Below are positions 34,593 through 44,151 of a stretch of DNA of 64,000 bases, piece by piece. Origin of the DNA: Brotaphodocola faecis (lineage in GTDB: Bacteria > Bacillota > Clostridia > Lachnospirales > Lachnospiraceae); contig NZ_JBBMFJ010000013.1 in NCBI RefSeq assembly GCF_040096075.1, positions 19,845 through 83,844 on the forward strand. Direction: 5' to 3'. The number at the start of each line of letters is the position of its first letter. Within the stretch, counting starts at the first letter, position 1. Made by a program: the position numbers and the translations under genes. The notes below the pieces were generated by a model that made no database searches, was not told the origin of the DNA, and saw only the letters and a list, made by a program, of their open reading frames with translations.

Positions 34593-34981
34593 TTGGTGTT
34601 TTCCTCCTTAAAATTGTACTGTGTTTTGAATACTGTATACATGCGTGCCAGAAAAAAATATAACCTCTCAAATATTTTGCCATCTGATTAGTTACATCGT
34701 CTGTCCGTCATCTGCCGCTGTCTGTTTTGGGGGATCAGCAGCTTCTCTGTATACATCAATACCGTCATGTTTTGTTAAAATCATAACGATTCATTCTATA
34801 GCAGGCCATTCATCTGACCTGCATATAGAATATCATATTTTTTCTAAATTGCAAGCGGTATATTTGCGTTTTTTTCTCAATATATTCCGGGTATCTGTTT
34901 TTATACAATCAGCCTTTTTGTTAGGTTGAATGACTATTTTTTTGCCAAATGTATCCCTTCTTTAGTTAAAATATTATCTTC
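34593..34981. other. Gene-free upstream region of pflB
   Basis: A 389-bp AT-rich stretch between the pflB start and the end of the P-type ATPase gene. It presumably holds the pflB promoter, but no clear -35/-10 pair, operator or terminator could be singled out by eye. Confidence 0.5.
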
Positions 34982-37705
34982 CTATGCGGCCGCTTCTCCC
35001 AGCATCTTCACTGCCTGAATCAGCAGCGTTGGCACAAACGCGCAGACCAGCACCGTTGCCAGCTGCCGTGCGCTCAGATCTGCCACCGCAAACAGCACCT
35101 GAAGCCCAGGCAAAAACAGCACTGCCGCCAGGAGCAGTGTTCCCGTTTCAAATGCCATCACGCTCCACATATTGCTCCGGATTCCAAGGTTTAAAAGCGA
35201 ATGGCCGCTCCGGCAGTTAAATCCGTGAAACAGCCGGGCCAGAGTCAGGGCGGAAAATGCCATGGTGCTGGCTGTCCCGGCTCCTCCAGTATCCATTCCC
35301 ACGTGATAGGCCGTCATCGTACACACCGCGATCAGCATTCCCTGCACCACAATCCGGAACAAAAACGCGGCCGTCAGAATTCCCTCCTTGGGATCCCGCG
35401 GCGGCTGGTCTAAAAGTCCCTCCTCCTGCGGCTCCATGCCAATGGCAATGGCCGGCAGCGAATCCGTCAGCAGATTAATGAACAAAAGATGCACCGGCGC
35501 AAAGGGCATCGGCAGAGCCAGAAGAGACGTGTACAGCACGCACAGAATACCGGCCATATTGCCGGACAACAGAAACTGCACTGCATTGCGGATGTTCCGG
35601 TACACATTCCGGCCATTGGCCACCGCCTTGATCATGGTGGCAAAATTGTCATCCGTCAGGATCATGGAGGCCGCATCCTTGGATACCTCGGTTCCCATGA
35701 TTCCCATGGCAACCCCTATGTCCGCTTTTTTCAGGGCCGGCGCGTCATTCACGCCGTCCCCCGTCATGGCGACAATCCTTCCCTGCCGCTGCCAGGCCTC
35801 CACAATGCGGATTTTATGCTCCGGTGAGACCCGCGCGTAAACCGAGATGGAGGCCAGCTTTCTATCCAGCTCCCCGTCTGTCATCCGCTCCAGCTCCTGC
35901 CCGGTTACGGTCAGGTCCCCCGGCTCCAGAATGCCGGTTTTTTCTGCTACTGCCAGAGCCGTAACCGGATGATCTCCCGTGATCATAACCGGACGGATGC
36001 CCGCTTTTTTCGCCATCAGTACCGCCGGTTTTGATTCCGGCCTCGGCGGATCCAGCATGGCTGCCATCCCCAGAAAAATGCAGGAATCCTCCATTTCCAC
36101 ACTGCAGGCCTGCATCTGCTCCAGGGGCCGGTACGCCACCGCCAGCACCCGAAGTCCGCCGGCTGCCCAACGCTCATTCTGCTGCCGGATCTGTTTTTTC
36201 TGTTCCGGCGACAGGGACCTTATCCCGCTCTTTGTAAGGATCTGGTCTGTCCGTTCCATAAGAATATCCGGAGCGCCTTTGGTAAACAGGACACAGCTTC
36301 CATCGCAGCGGTGCAGCGTACTCATCCGCTTTCTCCCGGAATCAAAAGGAAGCTCCCCCAGGCGCGGCATCTCCCGGCGCAGCGCCTCCGGTGAAACATC
36401 GGCCCGCAGTGCCATGGCCAGAAGTGCTGCTTCTGTCGGATCCCCCGTGCAGGTCTCCCCCTGTACCACCGCGTCATTATCCAGAACCGCCCCATATAAA
36501 AAATACCGCTGGACCGGATCATACAGTCGCAATTGTCCGGGCTGCAAAACCCTTCCATCCACCAGTACCTGTTCCACCGTCATGCGATTCTGGGTCAGGG
36601 TTCCGGTCTTATCGGAGCAGATCACCGACACGCAGCCCAGGCTCTCCACCGCTTTCAGATCCTTGATGATGGCGTGTTCCCGAGCCATCTGCTGCGTTCC
36701 CATGGCCTGCACAATGGTCACAATGGAGCCAAGCGCCTCCGGAATGGCCGCCACCGCCAGCGCCACCGCAAACATCAGAGATTCCAGAATGCCGGTTCCC
36801 CGGTACAGGCTCAGCCCGAAGACCAGCGCGCAGATTCCAAGAATCAGTGCCGCCAGATGCGTGCTGAACTGATCCAGGCTCACCTGCAGCGGCGTTTTCT
36901 TCTCCTTTGCCGTGTTCATAAGCCGGGCAATCTTTCCAAGTTCCGTCTCCATGCCGGTGGCCGTCACCACAAACACACCGCGGCCGCCCGTCACCAGTGA
37001 ACCGGCAAAGACCATGTTGTACTGGTCCCCCAACGGAATTCCTGCCGGTTCTTCCCCTCCTGCCACGCCATCTCGTTCCCGAGGCTTTCTCCCCGCCATT
37101 TTTGCAATTTCCATGCCAGCCTTTTCCGTCCTGTTTTCTCCAACCGCACGGTTCCTCGGTCCGGTGCCAATCACTCCCGCCCGTTTTTCCACCGGAAGCG
37201 ATTCTCCGGTCAGCGAGCTTTCATTCACCTGCAGATTGTAGCATTCCAGCAGACGGCCATCTGCCGCCACCAGACTCCCCGCATCCAGCAGCACAATATC
37301 TCCCGGCACTACCTTCGCCGCCGGAATTTCCTGACTTTTTCCATCCCGCAGCACCTGCGCGGCCGGCGCGGACAGTTTCTTCAGGCTTTCCAGAGACTTT
37401 CTTGCCTTCTCATGCTGAATCGTTCCCAATACCGCATTCATGGTGATTACCGCAAAAATAACAGCCGCACTCTCCCCGCTGCCGGAAAGAACGGAAATGG
37501 CAGCCGCCGCAATCAAAATCAGCACCAGAAGATCCTGAAACTGTTCCAGAAACACCTGCCAGAGCTTTTTTCCGGCATGTTCCTGCAGCACATTTTCCCC
37601 AAACTGGCCACACCGCATCCTGGCCTGACCAGACGAAAGTCCGCCGTGACTGCTCTCCATCCCGCGCAGGGTTTCCTCTGCCGTCATCTGATACCATGTT
37701 TTCAT
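34982..37705 (-). CDS. P-type cation-transporting ATPase (Ca2+-ATPase-like, P2A)
   Basis: A 907-residue P-type ATPase: N-terminal cation domain (GLSSGQARMRCGQFGEN), SLTGESLPVEK actuator motif, phosphorylation motif CSDKTGTLTQNRMT near residue 358, and MTGDGVNDAPALKKADIG hinge. The C-terminal membrane domain resembles PMR1/SERCA-like pumps. The M4 motif reads AIPEALGS rather than the usual PEGL. About 50 extra, mostly charged residues sit in the actuator domain just after TGES (about 170-225) before the conserved LGDQYNMVF. The likely substrate is Ca2+ or Mn2+. GGTGG lies upstream of the start. The downstream neighbour is pflB, separated by a gene-free gap. Confidence 0.9.
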   Translation of the reverse strand: MKTWYQMTAEETLRGMESSHGGLSSGQARMRCGQFGENVLQEHAGKKLWQVFLEQFQDLLVLILIAAAAISVLSGSGESAAVIFAVITMNAVLGTIQHEKARKSLESLKKLSAPAAQVLRDGKSQEIPAAKVVPGDIVLLDAGSLVAADGRLLECYNLQVNESSLTGESLPVEKRAGVIGTGPRNRAVGENRTEKAGMEIAKMAGRKPRERDGVAGGEEPAGIPLGDQYNMVFAGSLVTGGRGVFVVTATGMETELGKIARLMNTAKEKKTPLQVSLDQFSTHLAALILGICALVFGLSLYRGTGILESLMFAVALAVAAIPEALGSIVTIVQAMGTQQMAREHAIIKDLKAVESLGCVSVICSDKTGTLTQNRMTVEQVLVDGRVLQPGQLRLYDPVQRYFLYGAVLDNDAVVQGETCTGDPTEAALLAMALRADVSPEALRREMPRLGELPFDSGRKRMSTLHRCDGSCVLFTKGAPDILMERTDQILTKSGIRSLSPEQKKQIRQQNERWAAGGLRVLAVAYRPLEQMQACSVEMEDSCIFLGMAAMLDPPRPESKPAVLMAKKAGIRPVMITGDHPVTALAVAEKTGILEPGDLTVTGQELERMTDGELDRKLASISVYARVSPEHKIRIVEAWQRQGRIVAMTGDGVNDAPALKKADIGVAMGIMGTEVSKDAASMILTDDNFATMIKAVANGRNVYRNIRNAVQFLLSGNMAGILCVLYTSLLALPMPFAPVHLLFINLLTDSLPAIAIGMEPQEEGLLDQPPRDPKEGILTAAFLFRIVVQGMLIAVCTMTAYHVGMDTGGAGTASTMAFSALTLARLFHGFNCRSGHSLLNLGIRSNMWSVMAFETGTLLLAAVLFLPGLQVLFAVADLSARQLATVLVCAFVPTLLIQAVKMLGEAAA

Positions 37706-37859
37706 TCTGCCACCGCGCTCCCGGAAATTTTCAGGTTCCGCGCGTTCCCCCCATGCCCGAAACCATTCTGCTCTATCATATGCAAAAGCCCGGTCATTCA
37801 GTACTTATTTGCCGTTTCCTATGCGAACCCCATGTTCCTGCCTGCTGCCAGCCTTTCTT

Positions 37860-38723
37860 TTACCGTCTCCGCGCATGCCACTCCCGCAGCTTCCGGTAAA
37901 TCCAAAGCAGCGCCAGCACCAGAAGTCCGCCAAAAAAGAAGATGGCTCCGATTCCCACCGCAATCAGCAGGATTCTGGTCACCTTTTCCAGAAATTCCTG
38001 CAGCCCGGACTTTTTTACTTCCGGCTGCTTCTCCGCCTCTTCCGGCCGCGCTGCCTCCGTTTCCGCCTTTGCCCCGGCTGTCTCCTCCGCTTCCTCCCAG
38101 GCAGGCTCTTCCTGCATCTGAGCCTCATCCAGTTCTCCCGGCGCGCCGCCCCGCTTCAGTTCCTTCCAGCGCTCCGGCTCCACAACCCCTTCATACACGA
38201 CCTGATAATCCCGCAGCAGCCGGTTTCCGCGGGCCACCGCATCCCGGCACACAATGCTATCCTCATTTTCATAGGGCATTCCTGCCCAGACAATCTCTTC
38301 TACTTCATATTCTTCTTCGGAGAGTCCCATGCTACGGAGCAATTCTGTTCCATACTGCTGCGCCAGCTTTGTCAGCTGCGTAAAATCTGTCAGCTCTGCT
38401 CCCCCTACGATCATCTCACCAAGCTGGTATTCCCCGGCCCCATACTCATAAAACGTGATGGGAAAGGAAAAATCATCCCGCCAGTAAGCATCTTCTTCCA
38501 CCTGCTCCACCGCCCGGCACCGCACCAGTTCCTCATCATTCCCGGCCAGCACCGAAACCGTAATCTCATCCGGAAGCGCCGCCTCTCCCTCTACTGCTTC
38601 GTATGTCACTTCCCGCCGTACGGTTTCCGCGCGCACCTCAAGCGCGCCGACTACGCTCATCTGCACCAGCACCAGCGCCGCCCAGAGCGCAGTCTGTATT
38701 CCCTTTGCTTTTTCTTTTGTCAC
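37860..38723 (-). CDS. Secreted/membrane-anchored protein of unknown function
   Basis: A 287-residue protein with a GTG start (AGGGGGA upstream). It has an N-terminal signal peptide (residues about 8-32), an extracytoplasmic region with Glu-rich stretches at about 205-245, and a C-terminal membrane helix (about 250-278) followed by a basic tail. This type I topology places the bulk outside the cell. No family was recognised. It lies upstream of the P-type ATPase gene on the same strand with a 154-bp gap. Confidence 0.7.
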   Translation of the reverse strand: MTKEKAKGIQTALWAALVLVQMSVVGALEVRAETVRREVTYEAVEGEAALPDEITVSVLAGNDEELVRCRAVEQVEEDAYWRDDFSFPITFYEYGAGEYQLGEMIVGGAELTDFTQLTKLAQQYGTELLRSMGLSEEEYEVEEIVWAGMPYENEDSIVCRDAVARGNRLLRDYQVVYEGVVEPERWKELKRGGAPGELDEAQMQEEPAWEEAEETAGAKAETEAARPEEAEKQPEVKKSGLQEFLEKVTRILLIAVGIGAIFFFGGLLVLALLWIYRKLREWHARRR

Positions 38724-38907
38724 CCAAATCCCCCTGAAACCTTAAGCTGCTGCCTCTTCCCTTATGACACAACTGTAACCTCATTTTGATACCGGAATTC
38801 CTGCCGCGAACGAGGCAGGCCTGTCTGCACATGCCGAAACCGGCGAACCGTGCGGAACGGTGTGTCTGCTGACTGTTCACACCGCATTTCTTACGCCCAT
38901 TTTACTT

Positions 38908-39001
38908 CGGGCCGGAACACGCGTCAAGCGCATTCCGGCCCGGTTATTGTTCTCTCTGCCGCAAAAATCGACACCGCTTATGCGTTATCCAGAACGGTGT
39001 C
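38908..39001 (-). terminator. Hairpins in the gap between the secreted protein and the HD-domain gene
   Basis: The 300-bp gap 38724-39023 holds two stems. GACACCG/CGGTGTC (38970-38976 and 38995-39001) is followed on the - strand by GATTTTTGC and should terminate the HD-domain gene. CGGGCCGGAA/TTCCGGCCCG (38908-38917 and 38933-38942) has no T tract on that strand. No gene is visible in the gap. Confidence 0.6.
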
Positions 39002-39023
39002 TGATTTTGCCAATGCTTCAGCT

Positions 39024-39575
39024 CTATGATTCATATACCAGATGATACAGCCGCTCCAGTTCCTGAAATGGCGGCAGATCCCGCAGTTCCTGCAGGCCAT
39101 CCATAATTCCCTCCAGATACCACTGGTGGCATTCCCGGTGCTTTTCGTTGAAGCGCTGCCAGATCTCATCCCCGATCACCATATAATCGCGGGCCGTGCT
39201 GCGCATATTGCTGAGCTTGTCCCCCAGCGTGAGCAGCTTCACCTCCCACGGTGCCTGCTTTAAATGGGCAATCGTGCTGGCCTTGCGCTCCCGCCAGGTA
39301 CGGGACTTGTCCTCACTCTCGGCCTTCACAAACGACAGCACCCGGCTCCCAAACGCCTCTTCCAGTTCTTCCGGCGTCACACTGGTATCCTCCAGAACAT
39401 CGTGAAGATACGCCGCGGCAATGACCTCCGGATCATCGGTCATCTGCGCCACAATGAGCGCCACTTCCATTGGATGATAGATATAAGGAATCCTGCTCCC
39501 CTTCCGCATCATGCCCTCATGGGCCTTTGCCGCAAATACCGCCGCTTTCTGAATCATCTGTCTATCCTCATTCAT
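39024..39575 (-). CDS. HD-domain hydrolase (small RelA/SpoT-like hydrolase domain)
   Basis: A 183-residue stand-alone HD protein resembling the (p)ppGpp hydrolase half of SpoT and Mesh1-type enzymes. AVFAAKAHEGMMRKGS is followed by IPYIYHPMEVA (metal His), YLHDVLEDTSVT (the HD pair) and GDKLSNMR. It probably hydrolyses (p)ppGpp or another nucleotide. The start is uncertain: MNEDRQM at 39575 suits the family length but has a poor ribosome site, while in-frame ATGs at 39632, 39677 and 39710 would add up to 45 residues. The region before it contains a 27-bp mini-repeat with target duplication, which may have altered the 5' end. Confidence 0.75.
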   Translation of the reverse strand: MNEDRQMIQKAAVFAAKAHEGMMRKGSRIPYIYHPMEVALIVAQMTDDPEVIAAAYLHDVLEDTSVTPEELEEAFGSRVLSFVKAESEDKSRTWRERKASTIAHLKQAPWEVKLLTLGDKLSNMRSTARDYMVIGDEIWQRFNEKHRECHQWYLEGIMDGLQELRDLPPFQELERLYHLVYES

Positions 39576-39704
39576 ATGCCGTTTTACCGCTGACCTGTTA
39601 TTTTCCACCCGGAAAACACCCTTCAGCAGCATCTCCTCTTCTGCAATCCGCGTTCCCAAACCATGGAACCGTTCCATCTTCACAGTCACCAAACCACCTG
39701 ATAT

Positions 39705-39747
39705 TTTCATTCGTAACTGTTCAGTACCCTCACAGTTACTTTCATTC
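39705..39747. repeat. Collapsed copy of the MITE (27 bp) with target duplication
   Basis: The 27-bp unit at 39713-39739 (GTAACTG-N13-CAGTTAC) is identical to the first 27 bp of the 133-bp element at 43795-43927. It is flanked by an 8-bp direct repeat TTTCATTC (39705-39712 and 39740-39747). A deletion between the two CAGTTAC copies inside a full element would produce exactly this unit. Confidence 0.75.
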
Positions 39748-39883
39748 TACCATACTCCCAGGCTTCCCGAAAGGGGCTAACTCATGGAATCGTAAGAAAA
39801 GTTGTCTTGTAAATCCGTGGTTTTTCTGTTATGCTAATGGACAGATCATCGGGCATTTTGCCTTGCGATAAAAGGAGTTTTTT

Positions 39884-40636
39884 ATGGAACAGAATCAGTC
39901 ATCTGCGTCCCGCCGGGATCACCGGTACCGCAGGAAAAAACAAAGTGAATGGCCGCACATCCTCTTATTTTATGTGCTCCCGTTCCTTGTATTTAACAGC
40001 ATCTTATTTGTCTGTCTCACCGCGAAGCCAAAGCTGAACGTTGTGGTAGAAGACACCAACGACTACCTTTCCACCCATGTCGTCCTGACCGTAAAGTCAT
40101 TTTTCCCGACCAAATCCGTCAGCATGACATTAGATGGCGAACCGCTGGAACTGGAAAAAGGCAAGCACCGTACATACACAGCCACCGTTTACAAAAACGG
40201 CTCCATCGAGTCTTCCGTGGTAAACTTAAACGGCATGCCGGCCACTGTCTTCGAGCACGTGAACGTGTTAGATGACAATCCGCCGGAATTTTCCAGCACC
40301 GATATTCAGGACGGTGTCGTTACCATCACCTTATCCGACAGCCAGTCCGGCATCAATTTTGATTCCGTCTACGCTCTGGATTCTGCCGGAGAACGCGTAG
40401 AGCCCACCAGCGTGGACCGCGCCAGCAACACCCTCTCCTTCGAGATGGACCCGGCCGGACTTCATGTTTACGCCCGCGACAAGGCCGACAACGAGGTACA
40501 GGGTACTTTCACCTCCCACAAAGAGGGCAGCGTAGAAACCCTGGAGGGCGGCGCAGTCGACCCGGAGGAACATGACAGTGCCGCAGCGGGCACAAGCGCT
40601 CAGGCCGCAGCTGCTACACAGGTTTCCGTTCCGTAG
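39884..40636 (+). CDS. Membrane-anchored extracytoplasmic protein of unknown function
   Basis: A 250-residue protein with a basic cytoplasmic N terminus, one membrane helix (about residues 27-47) and an extracellular part. The latter looks like two small beta-rich, Ig-like modules (VVVEDTNDYLSTHVVLTVK and DDNPPEFSSTDIQDGVVTI are typical beta-strand patterns), ending in an Ala/Glu-rich tail. AAAAGGAG precedes the ATG. It stands alone, divergent from the HD-domain gene, with its own terminator. Function unknown; a cell-surface structural or adhesion role would be speculation. Confidence 0.72.
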   Translation: MEQNQSSASRRDHRYRRKKQSEWPHILLFYVLPFLVFNSILFVCLTAKPKLNVVVEDTNDYLSTHVVLTVKSFFPTKSVSMTLDGEPLELEKGKHRTYTATVYKNGSIESSVVNLNGMPATVFEHVNVLDDNPPEFSSTDIQDGVVTITLSDSQSGINFDSVYALDSAGERVEPTSVDRASNTLSFEMDPAGLHVYARDKADNEVQGTFTSHKEGSVETLEGGAVDPEEHDSAAAGTSAQAAAATQVSVP

Positions 40637-40673
40637 TCTTTCCGTAATCATGGAACCCTTATTTTTCAAACGA

Positions 40674-40717
40674 AAAACGCACAGGTTACAGCATCATCTC
40701 TGTAACCCGTGCGTTTT
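40674..40717. terminator. Bidirectional terminator
   Basis: AAAACGCAC and GGTTACAG pair with CTGTAACC and GTGCGTTTT between the convergent membrane-protein gene and malQ, followed by a T-rich tract on the + strand. Confidence 0.85.
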
Positions 40718-40752
40718 CTTTTTTGTGTACTCCGTGCCACGCTCCGCGGATA

Positions 40753-42321
40753 TCACTTGCTGCTTCGCACTCCTTGATCTGCCTGATCCTTTTCCGGCGC
40801 ATCGGCCTGGACCTTCTTTGCCCGTCCGTAAGTCTCCGCCATCTCCCGGCACTTTGCGACCAGCTCCGGCGTCATATCATCTTTCTTCATACGCCAACGC
40901 CAGTTTTTCCCCAGAGTAGACGGCTCATTTGTGCGCGCCCAGTTTCCCAGGCCCAGATAATCCTGCACCGGAATCACCGCCAGCTTCGCCACACTGGCCA
41001 GCGCCAGGCGGATGTAATCCCAATGGATCTCTCCCTCCGGTGTATACGCATTTCCCAGATACCGCAGCGCAAATGCCTTTGACGCCGGAGAAAGACTGTG
41101 ATACCATCCCTGCAGCGTCATATTGTCATGGGTTCCCGTGTAAACCACACAGTTTTTCGGATACCGGTGCGGCAGATAGCTGCTGGCACCCTCATCGTCA
41201 AACGCAAACTCCAGTACCTTCATGCCCGGGAAGCCGGTCTTCTTCACCAGCGCCAGCACAGAAGGAGTCAGGAAACCAAGATCCTCCGCAATGATCGGAA
41301 GCTTGCCAAACCGCTTCTTCATTGCCTTAAAGAGGCCATAGCCCGGCCCCTTCTCCCAGTGGCCAAACTCCGCGGTTTTGTCTTTTGCCGGAATCGAATA
41401 GTAGGCATCAAATCCGCGGAAATGATCCACCCGCACCACATCATACAGACGGAAGCTGTACTCCATCCGCGCAAGCCACCAGGCATAGCCGTTCTCCTTA
41501 TGGCGCTCCCAGCGGTAGAGCGGATTGCCCCACAGCTGGCCCGTAGCCGAAAACGCATCCGGCGGACACCCGGCTACCGCCTCCGGCTGGCCATCTGCGT
41601 CAAACTGGAACAGCTCCGGATGCGCCCAGCTGTCCGCGCTGTCCATGGCCACATAAATCGGGATATCCCCAATAATCTTCACGCCATGCTCATTCGCGTA
41701 ACGTTTTAACTTCGCCCACTGCTCCTGAAATTCATACTGCAAAAATTCATAAAAGAAAATCTCATCCCGGCAGATCTCCCGGTACCGCTTCAGCGCATCC
41801 GGCTTTCTGGTGCGGATCTCTTCGTCCCACAGAAGAAAGCTCTTCCCGTCAAAGTGATTCTTGACCGCCATGTAAAAGCAGTATTCCCGGGTATCCTCCG
41901 TGAGCGCATCCGCAAAAAATTCCTGCAGCTTTTTCTCGCTGCGCCCCTTCTCCTGCTGCTGGTTTTTCCATACTCCAAATGCCTTTTTCAGCAGCGGAAA
42001 ACGGTGGAAATACTGTTTCGCATAGTCAATATCCTGCGGGTTCTCTCCCAGGTCCGCCGCGTCACATTCCGCCTTCGTCAAAAGTCCCTTCGCGATCAGC
42101 GTTTCCAGATCGATAAAATACGGATTTCCCGCAAACGCGCTGAACGCCTGATACGGGGAATCCCCATAACCGGTAGGACCAAGCGGCAAAATCTGCCAGT
42201 ACCGCTGCCCCGCCGCAGCCAGCTGGTCCACAAAGGCATAAGCCTCTTTTGAAAATGCTCCGATTCCATACTCCGACGGCAGACTCGCCACCGGAAGCAG
42301 CATACCACATGCCCGTTTCAT
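40753..42321 (-). CDS. malQ: 4-alpha-glucanotransferase
   Basis: A 522-residue GH77 amylomaltase that disproportionates maltodextrins. It begins MKRACGMLLPVASLPSEYG. Visible motifs are LPLGPTGYGDSPYQAFSAFA, RVDHFRGFDAYY (nucleophile Asp), IAEDLGFL (acid/base Glu) and YTGTHDNMT (third catalytic Asp). The ATG at 42321 is set by AGGAGGGG and the family start; a longer in-frame reading upstream is disregarded. It is the downstream neighbour of the MATE gene on the same strand, 52 bp away. Confidence 0.95.
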   Translation of the reverse strand: MKRACGMLLPVASLPSEYGIGAFSKEAYAFVDQLAAAGQRYWQILPLGPTGYGDSPYQAFSAFAGNPYFIDLETLIAKGLLTKAECDAADLGENPQDIDYAKQYFHRFPLLKKAFGVWKNQQQEKGRSEKKLQEFFADALTEDTREYCFYMAVKNHFDGKSFLLWDEEIRTRKPDALKRYREICRDEIFFYEFLQYEFQEQWAKLKRYANEHGVKIIGDIPIYVAMDSADSWAHPELFQFDADGQPEAVAGCPPDAFSATGQLWGNPLYRWERHKENGYAWWLARMEYSFRLYDVVRVDHFRGFDAYYSIPAKDKTAEFGHWEKGPGYGLFKAMKKRFGKLPIIAEDLGFLTPSVLALVKKTGFPGMKVLEFAFDDEGASSYLPHRYPKNCVVYTGTHDNMTLQGWYHSLSPASKAFALRYLGNAYTPEGEIHWDYIRLALASVAKLAVIPVQDYLGLGNWARTNEPSTLGKNWRWRMKKDDMTPELVAKCREMAETYGRAKKVQADAPEKDQADQGVRSSK

Positions 42322-42373
42322 ACTCCGCCCCTCCTTCTCGTTACTGCTTACACGCTGTGCAACTGTAGTCTTC

Positions 42374-43747
42374 TCACACCTGGTGCACCCGCGCTGTAAA
42401 TCCTTTAAACCGCCATACAAAGACCACCAGGCGGAAGATCCAGTCCACAAACATGGCGTACCAGATTCCCAGCACGCTCATGTGAAGTCCCCTGACAAAT
42501 ACATAGCCCAGTCCGATGCGGAACACCCACATGGAAAATACCGAAACCATCATGGTAAACTTCGCGTCCAGTCCTGCACGCAGCGTATTCGGCAGTGCGA
42601 AAGCCAGCGGCCAGAGTACCATACCGCAGGAATGTGCCAGCAGAAGTTTCTGTGCCAGCACCGACGCCTCCGGTGAGAGGTTGTAAATTCCCACCACCCG
42701 GCTCCGGAACACCGCCATGCAGGTACAGATGATAAGTAACAGTCCGTAGTTGACCGCAATGACCTTTCTCGTGTAGGACTTTGCCTGTTCCGGTTCGCCC
42801 GCGCCCACACACTGGCCCACAATGGTGATAAGCCCCAGTCCCAGCGCCACTCCCGGCAGATACTGAAACGTCACCAGGTTGGTGGCCACCGCGTAGCCTG
42901 CAATGGATGCCGTGCCAAGCGTCGAAACCAGACTCTGCAGCGCGATTTTTCCAAACTGGAACATGCCATTTTCCAGACCGCTCGGGATTCCCACCGCCAG
43001 AATCTTTTTGATCATATCCGGCTGTGGAATCATCTGCCCCAGACGGTCCACCCGAATGCTGTTTTTCGGATTCCGCACCAGGAACACCATGACCACTGCC
43101 GCAAACAGACGTGAGACCAGGGTAGGAATTGCCACGCCTTCCACTCCCATATGAAGCCCGAACACGCAAAGCGCGTTGCCCGCCACATTGATGGCATTCA
43201 TTGCCAGAGAAACCTTCATGGACACCTTGGAATTTCCCATGGACCGAAACAGTGCCGCCCCGGAATTGTAAAGCGCCAGAAATGGATACGACATAGCGGT
43301 GAACCAGAAGTATGTCTGCGCGTTGTCCATAACCGCCGTTTCCACCGAACCGAAAATCAGCCGCAGCAAATGCCGGTTTCCGATAAATGCCACCGCCGCG
43401 ATGAAAAGCGAGAGCGCCGCCGTGATCAGCACCAGCTGCCCGGCCGCCCGGCACGCCTGATCCGGCTTTTTCTTTCCTATATATTGCGAACAGACCACCG
43501 CGCCGCCCGTTGCCATAGCCGAAAGCACCTGAATTACCAGCACACTGATGGAATCCACCAGTGCCACGCCGGAAACCGCCGTCTCGCCAACAGCCGCTAC
43601 CATCACCACATCTGCCATGCCCACCAAAACAGCCAGAAGCTGCTCCACCAGAAGCGGGGCAAACAGACGGATCAGATCTTTCCGTGAAAACATTCCCATG
43701 TCCTTATCCTCTGTTTCTGCTGTGCCTTTCCGCACATTTTTCTGCAT
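42374..43747 (-). CDS. MATE family efflux transporter
   Basis: A 457-residue polytopic protein with about 12 hydrophobic segments in two homologous halves. MATE hallmarks are ADVVMVAAVGETAVSGVALV near the N terminus, and the equivalent AGYAVATNLVTFQYLPGVAL with GQCVGAGEPEQA in the second half. It exports cationic drugs or metabolites using Na+ or H+. AAGGTGG lies upstream of the start at 43747. A MITE is inserted about 50 bp upstream, in the likely promoter region. Confidence 0.9.
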   Translation of the reverse strand: MQKNVRKGTAETEDKDMGMFSRKDLIRLFAPLLVEQLLAVLVGMADVVMVAAVGETAVSGVALVDSISVLVIQVLSAMATGGAVVCSQYIGKKKPDQACRAAGQLVLITAALSLFIAAVAFIGNRHLLRLIFGSVETAVMDNAQTYFWFTAMSYPFLALYNSGAALFRSMGNSKVSMKVSLAMNAINVAGNALCVFGLHMGVEGVAIPTLVSRLFAAVVMVFLVRNPKNSIRVDRLGQMIPQPDMIKKILAVGIPSGLENGMFQFGKIALQSLVSTLGTASIAGYAVATNLVTFQYLPGVALGLGLITIVGQCVGAGEPEQAKSYTRKVIAVNYGLLLIICTCMAVFRSRVVGIYNLSPEASVLAQKLLLAHSCGMVLWPLAFALPNTLRAGLDAKFTMMVSVFSMWVFRIGLGYVFVRGLHMSVLGIWYAMFVDWIFRLVVFVWRFKGFTARVHQV

Positions 43748-43786
43748 AGTTCCACCTTGATTTCTTCAGATTCCCGTTGTTGATAA

Positions 43787-43935
43787 ATTTCATCGTAACT
43801 GTTCAGTACCCTCACAGTTACGGGCAAAAATCCATTGAAAATTGCCTTCGGCAATGGGATTTTTGCCTGCAAGCCCATGTTTTCATACGGTCAGCGCAGT
43901 GAATGCGCAGACCTACTGAACAGTTACATTTCATC
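43787..43935. mobile_element. 133-bp MITE with 14-bp terminal inverted repeats
   Basis: The element at 43795-43927 begins GTAACTGTTCAGTA and ends TACTGAACAGTTAC, perfect 14-bp inverted repeats. It is flanked by the 8-bp target duplication ATTTCATC (43787-43794 and 43928-43935). Inside are two further hairpins: GTAACTG/CAGTTAC at the left end and GGCAAAAATC/GATTTTTGCC enclosing ATTGCC/GGCAAT. It has no coding capacity and must be moved by a transposase encoded elsewhere. It lies upstream of the MATE gene. The remainder of 43748-44151 shows no gene. Confidence 0.85.
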
Positions 43936-44151
43936 ATTTGTCACCTGAACGAGGCAGAAACAATAATCCTATGATACATATTTTGCCGTGAATTTACAAG
44001 TATTACTTTTCACGGAAGCAAATTTGGGATATACTTGGAATGTTGCTGTTTGCACAACGTGTGAACAACAACATGCAGTTTGTCGCTCCAAAGAGCGGCA
44101 AAAAAGACACCGGCTGATAAAAAAATTTTTGATATAAGAAAGTGAGACACC

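Noticed and set aside
43795..43927. MITE region read as a plain rho-independent terminator for the 44152 or MATE genes
   Set aside because: It lies upstream of both divergent genes and has perfect ends with a target duplication, which fits an insertion.
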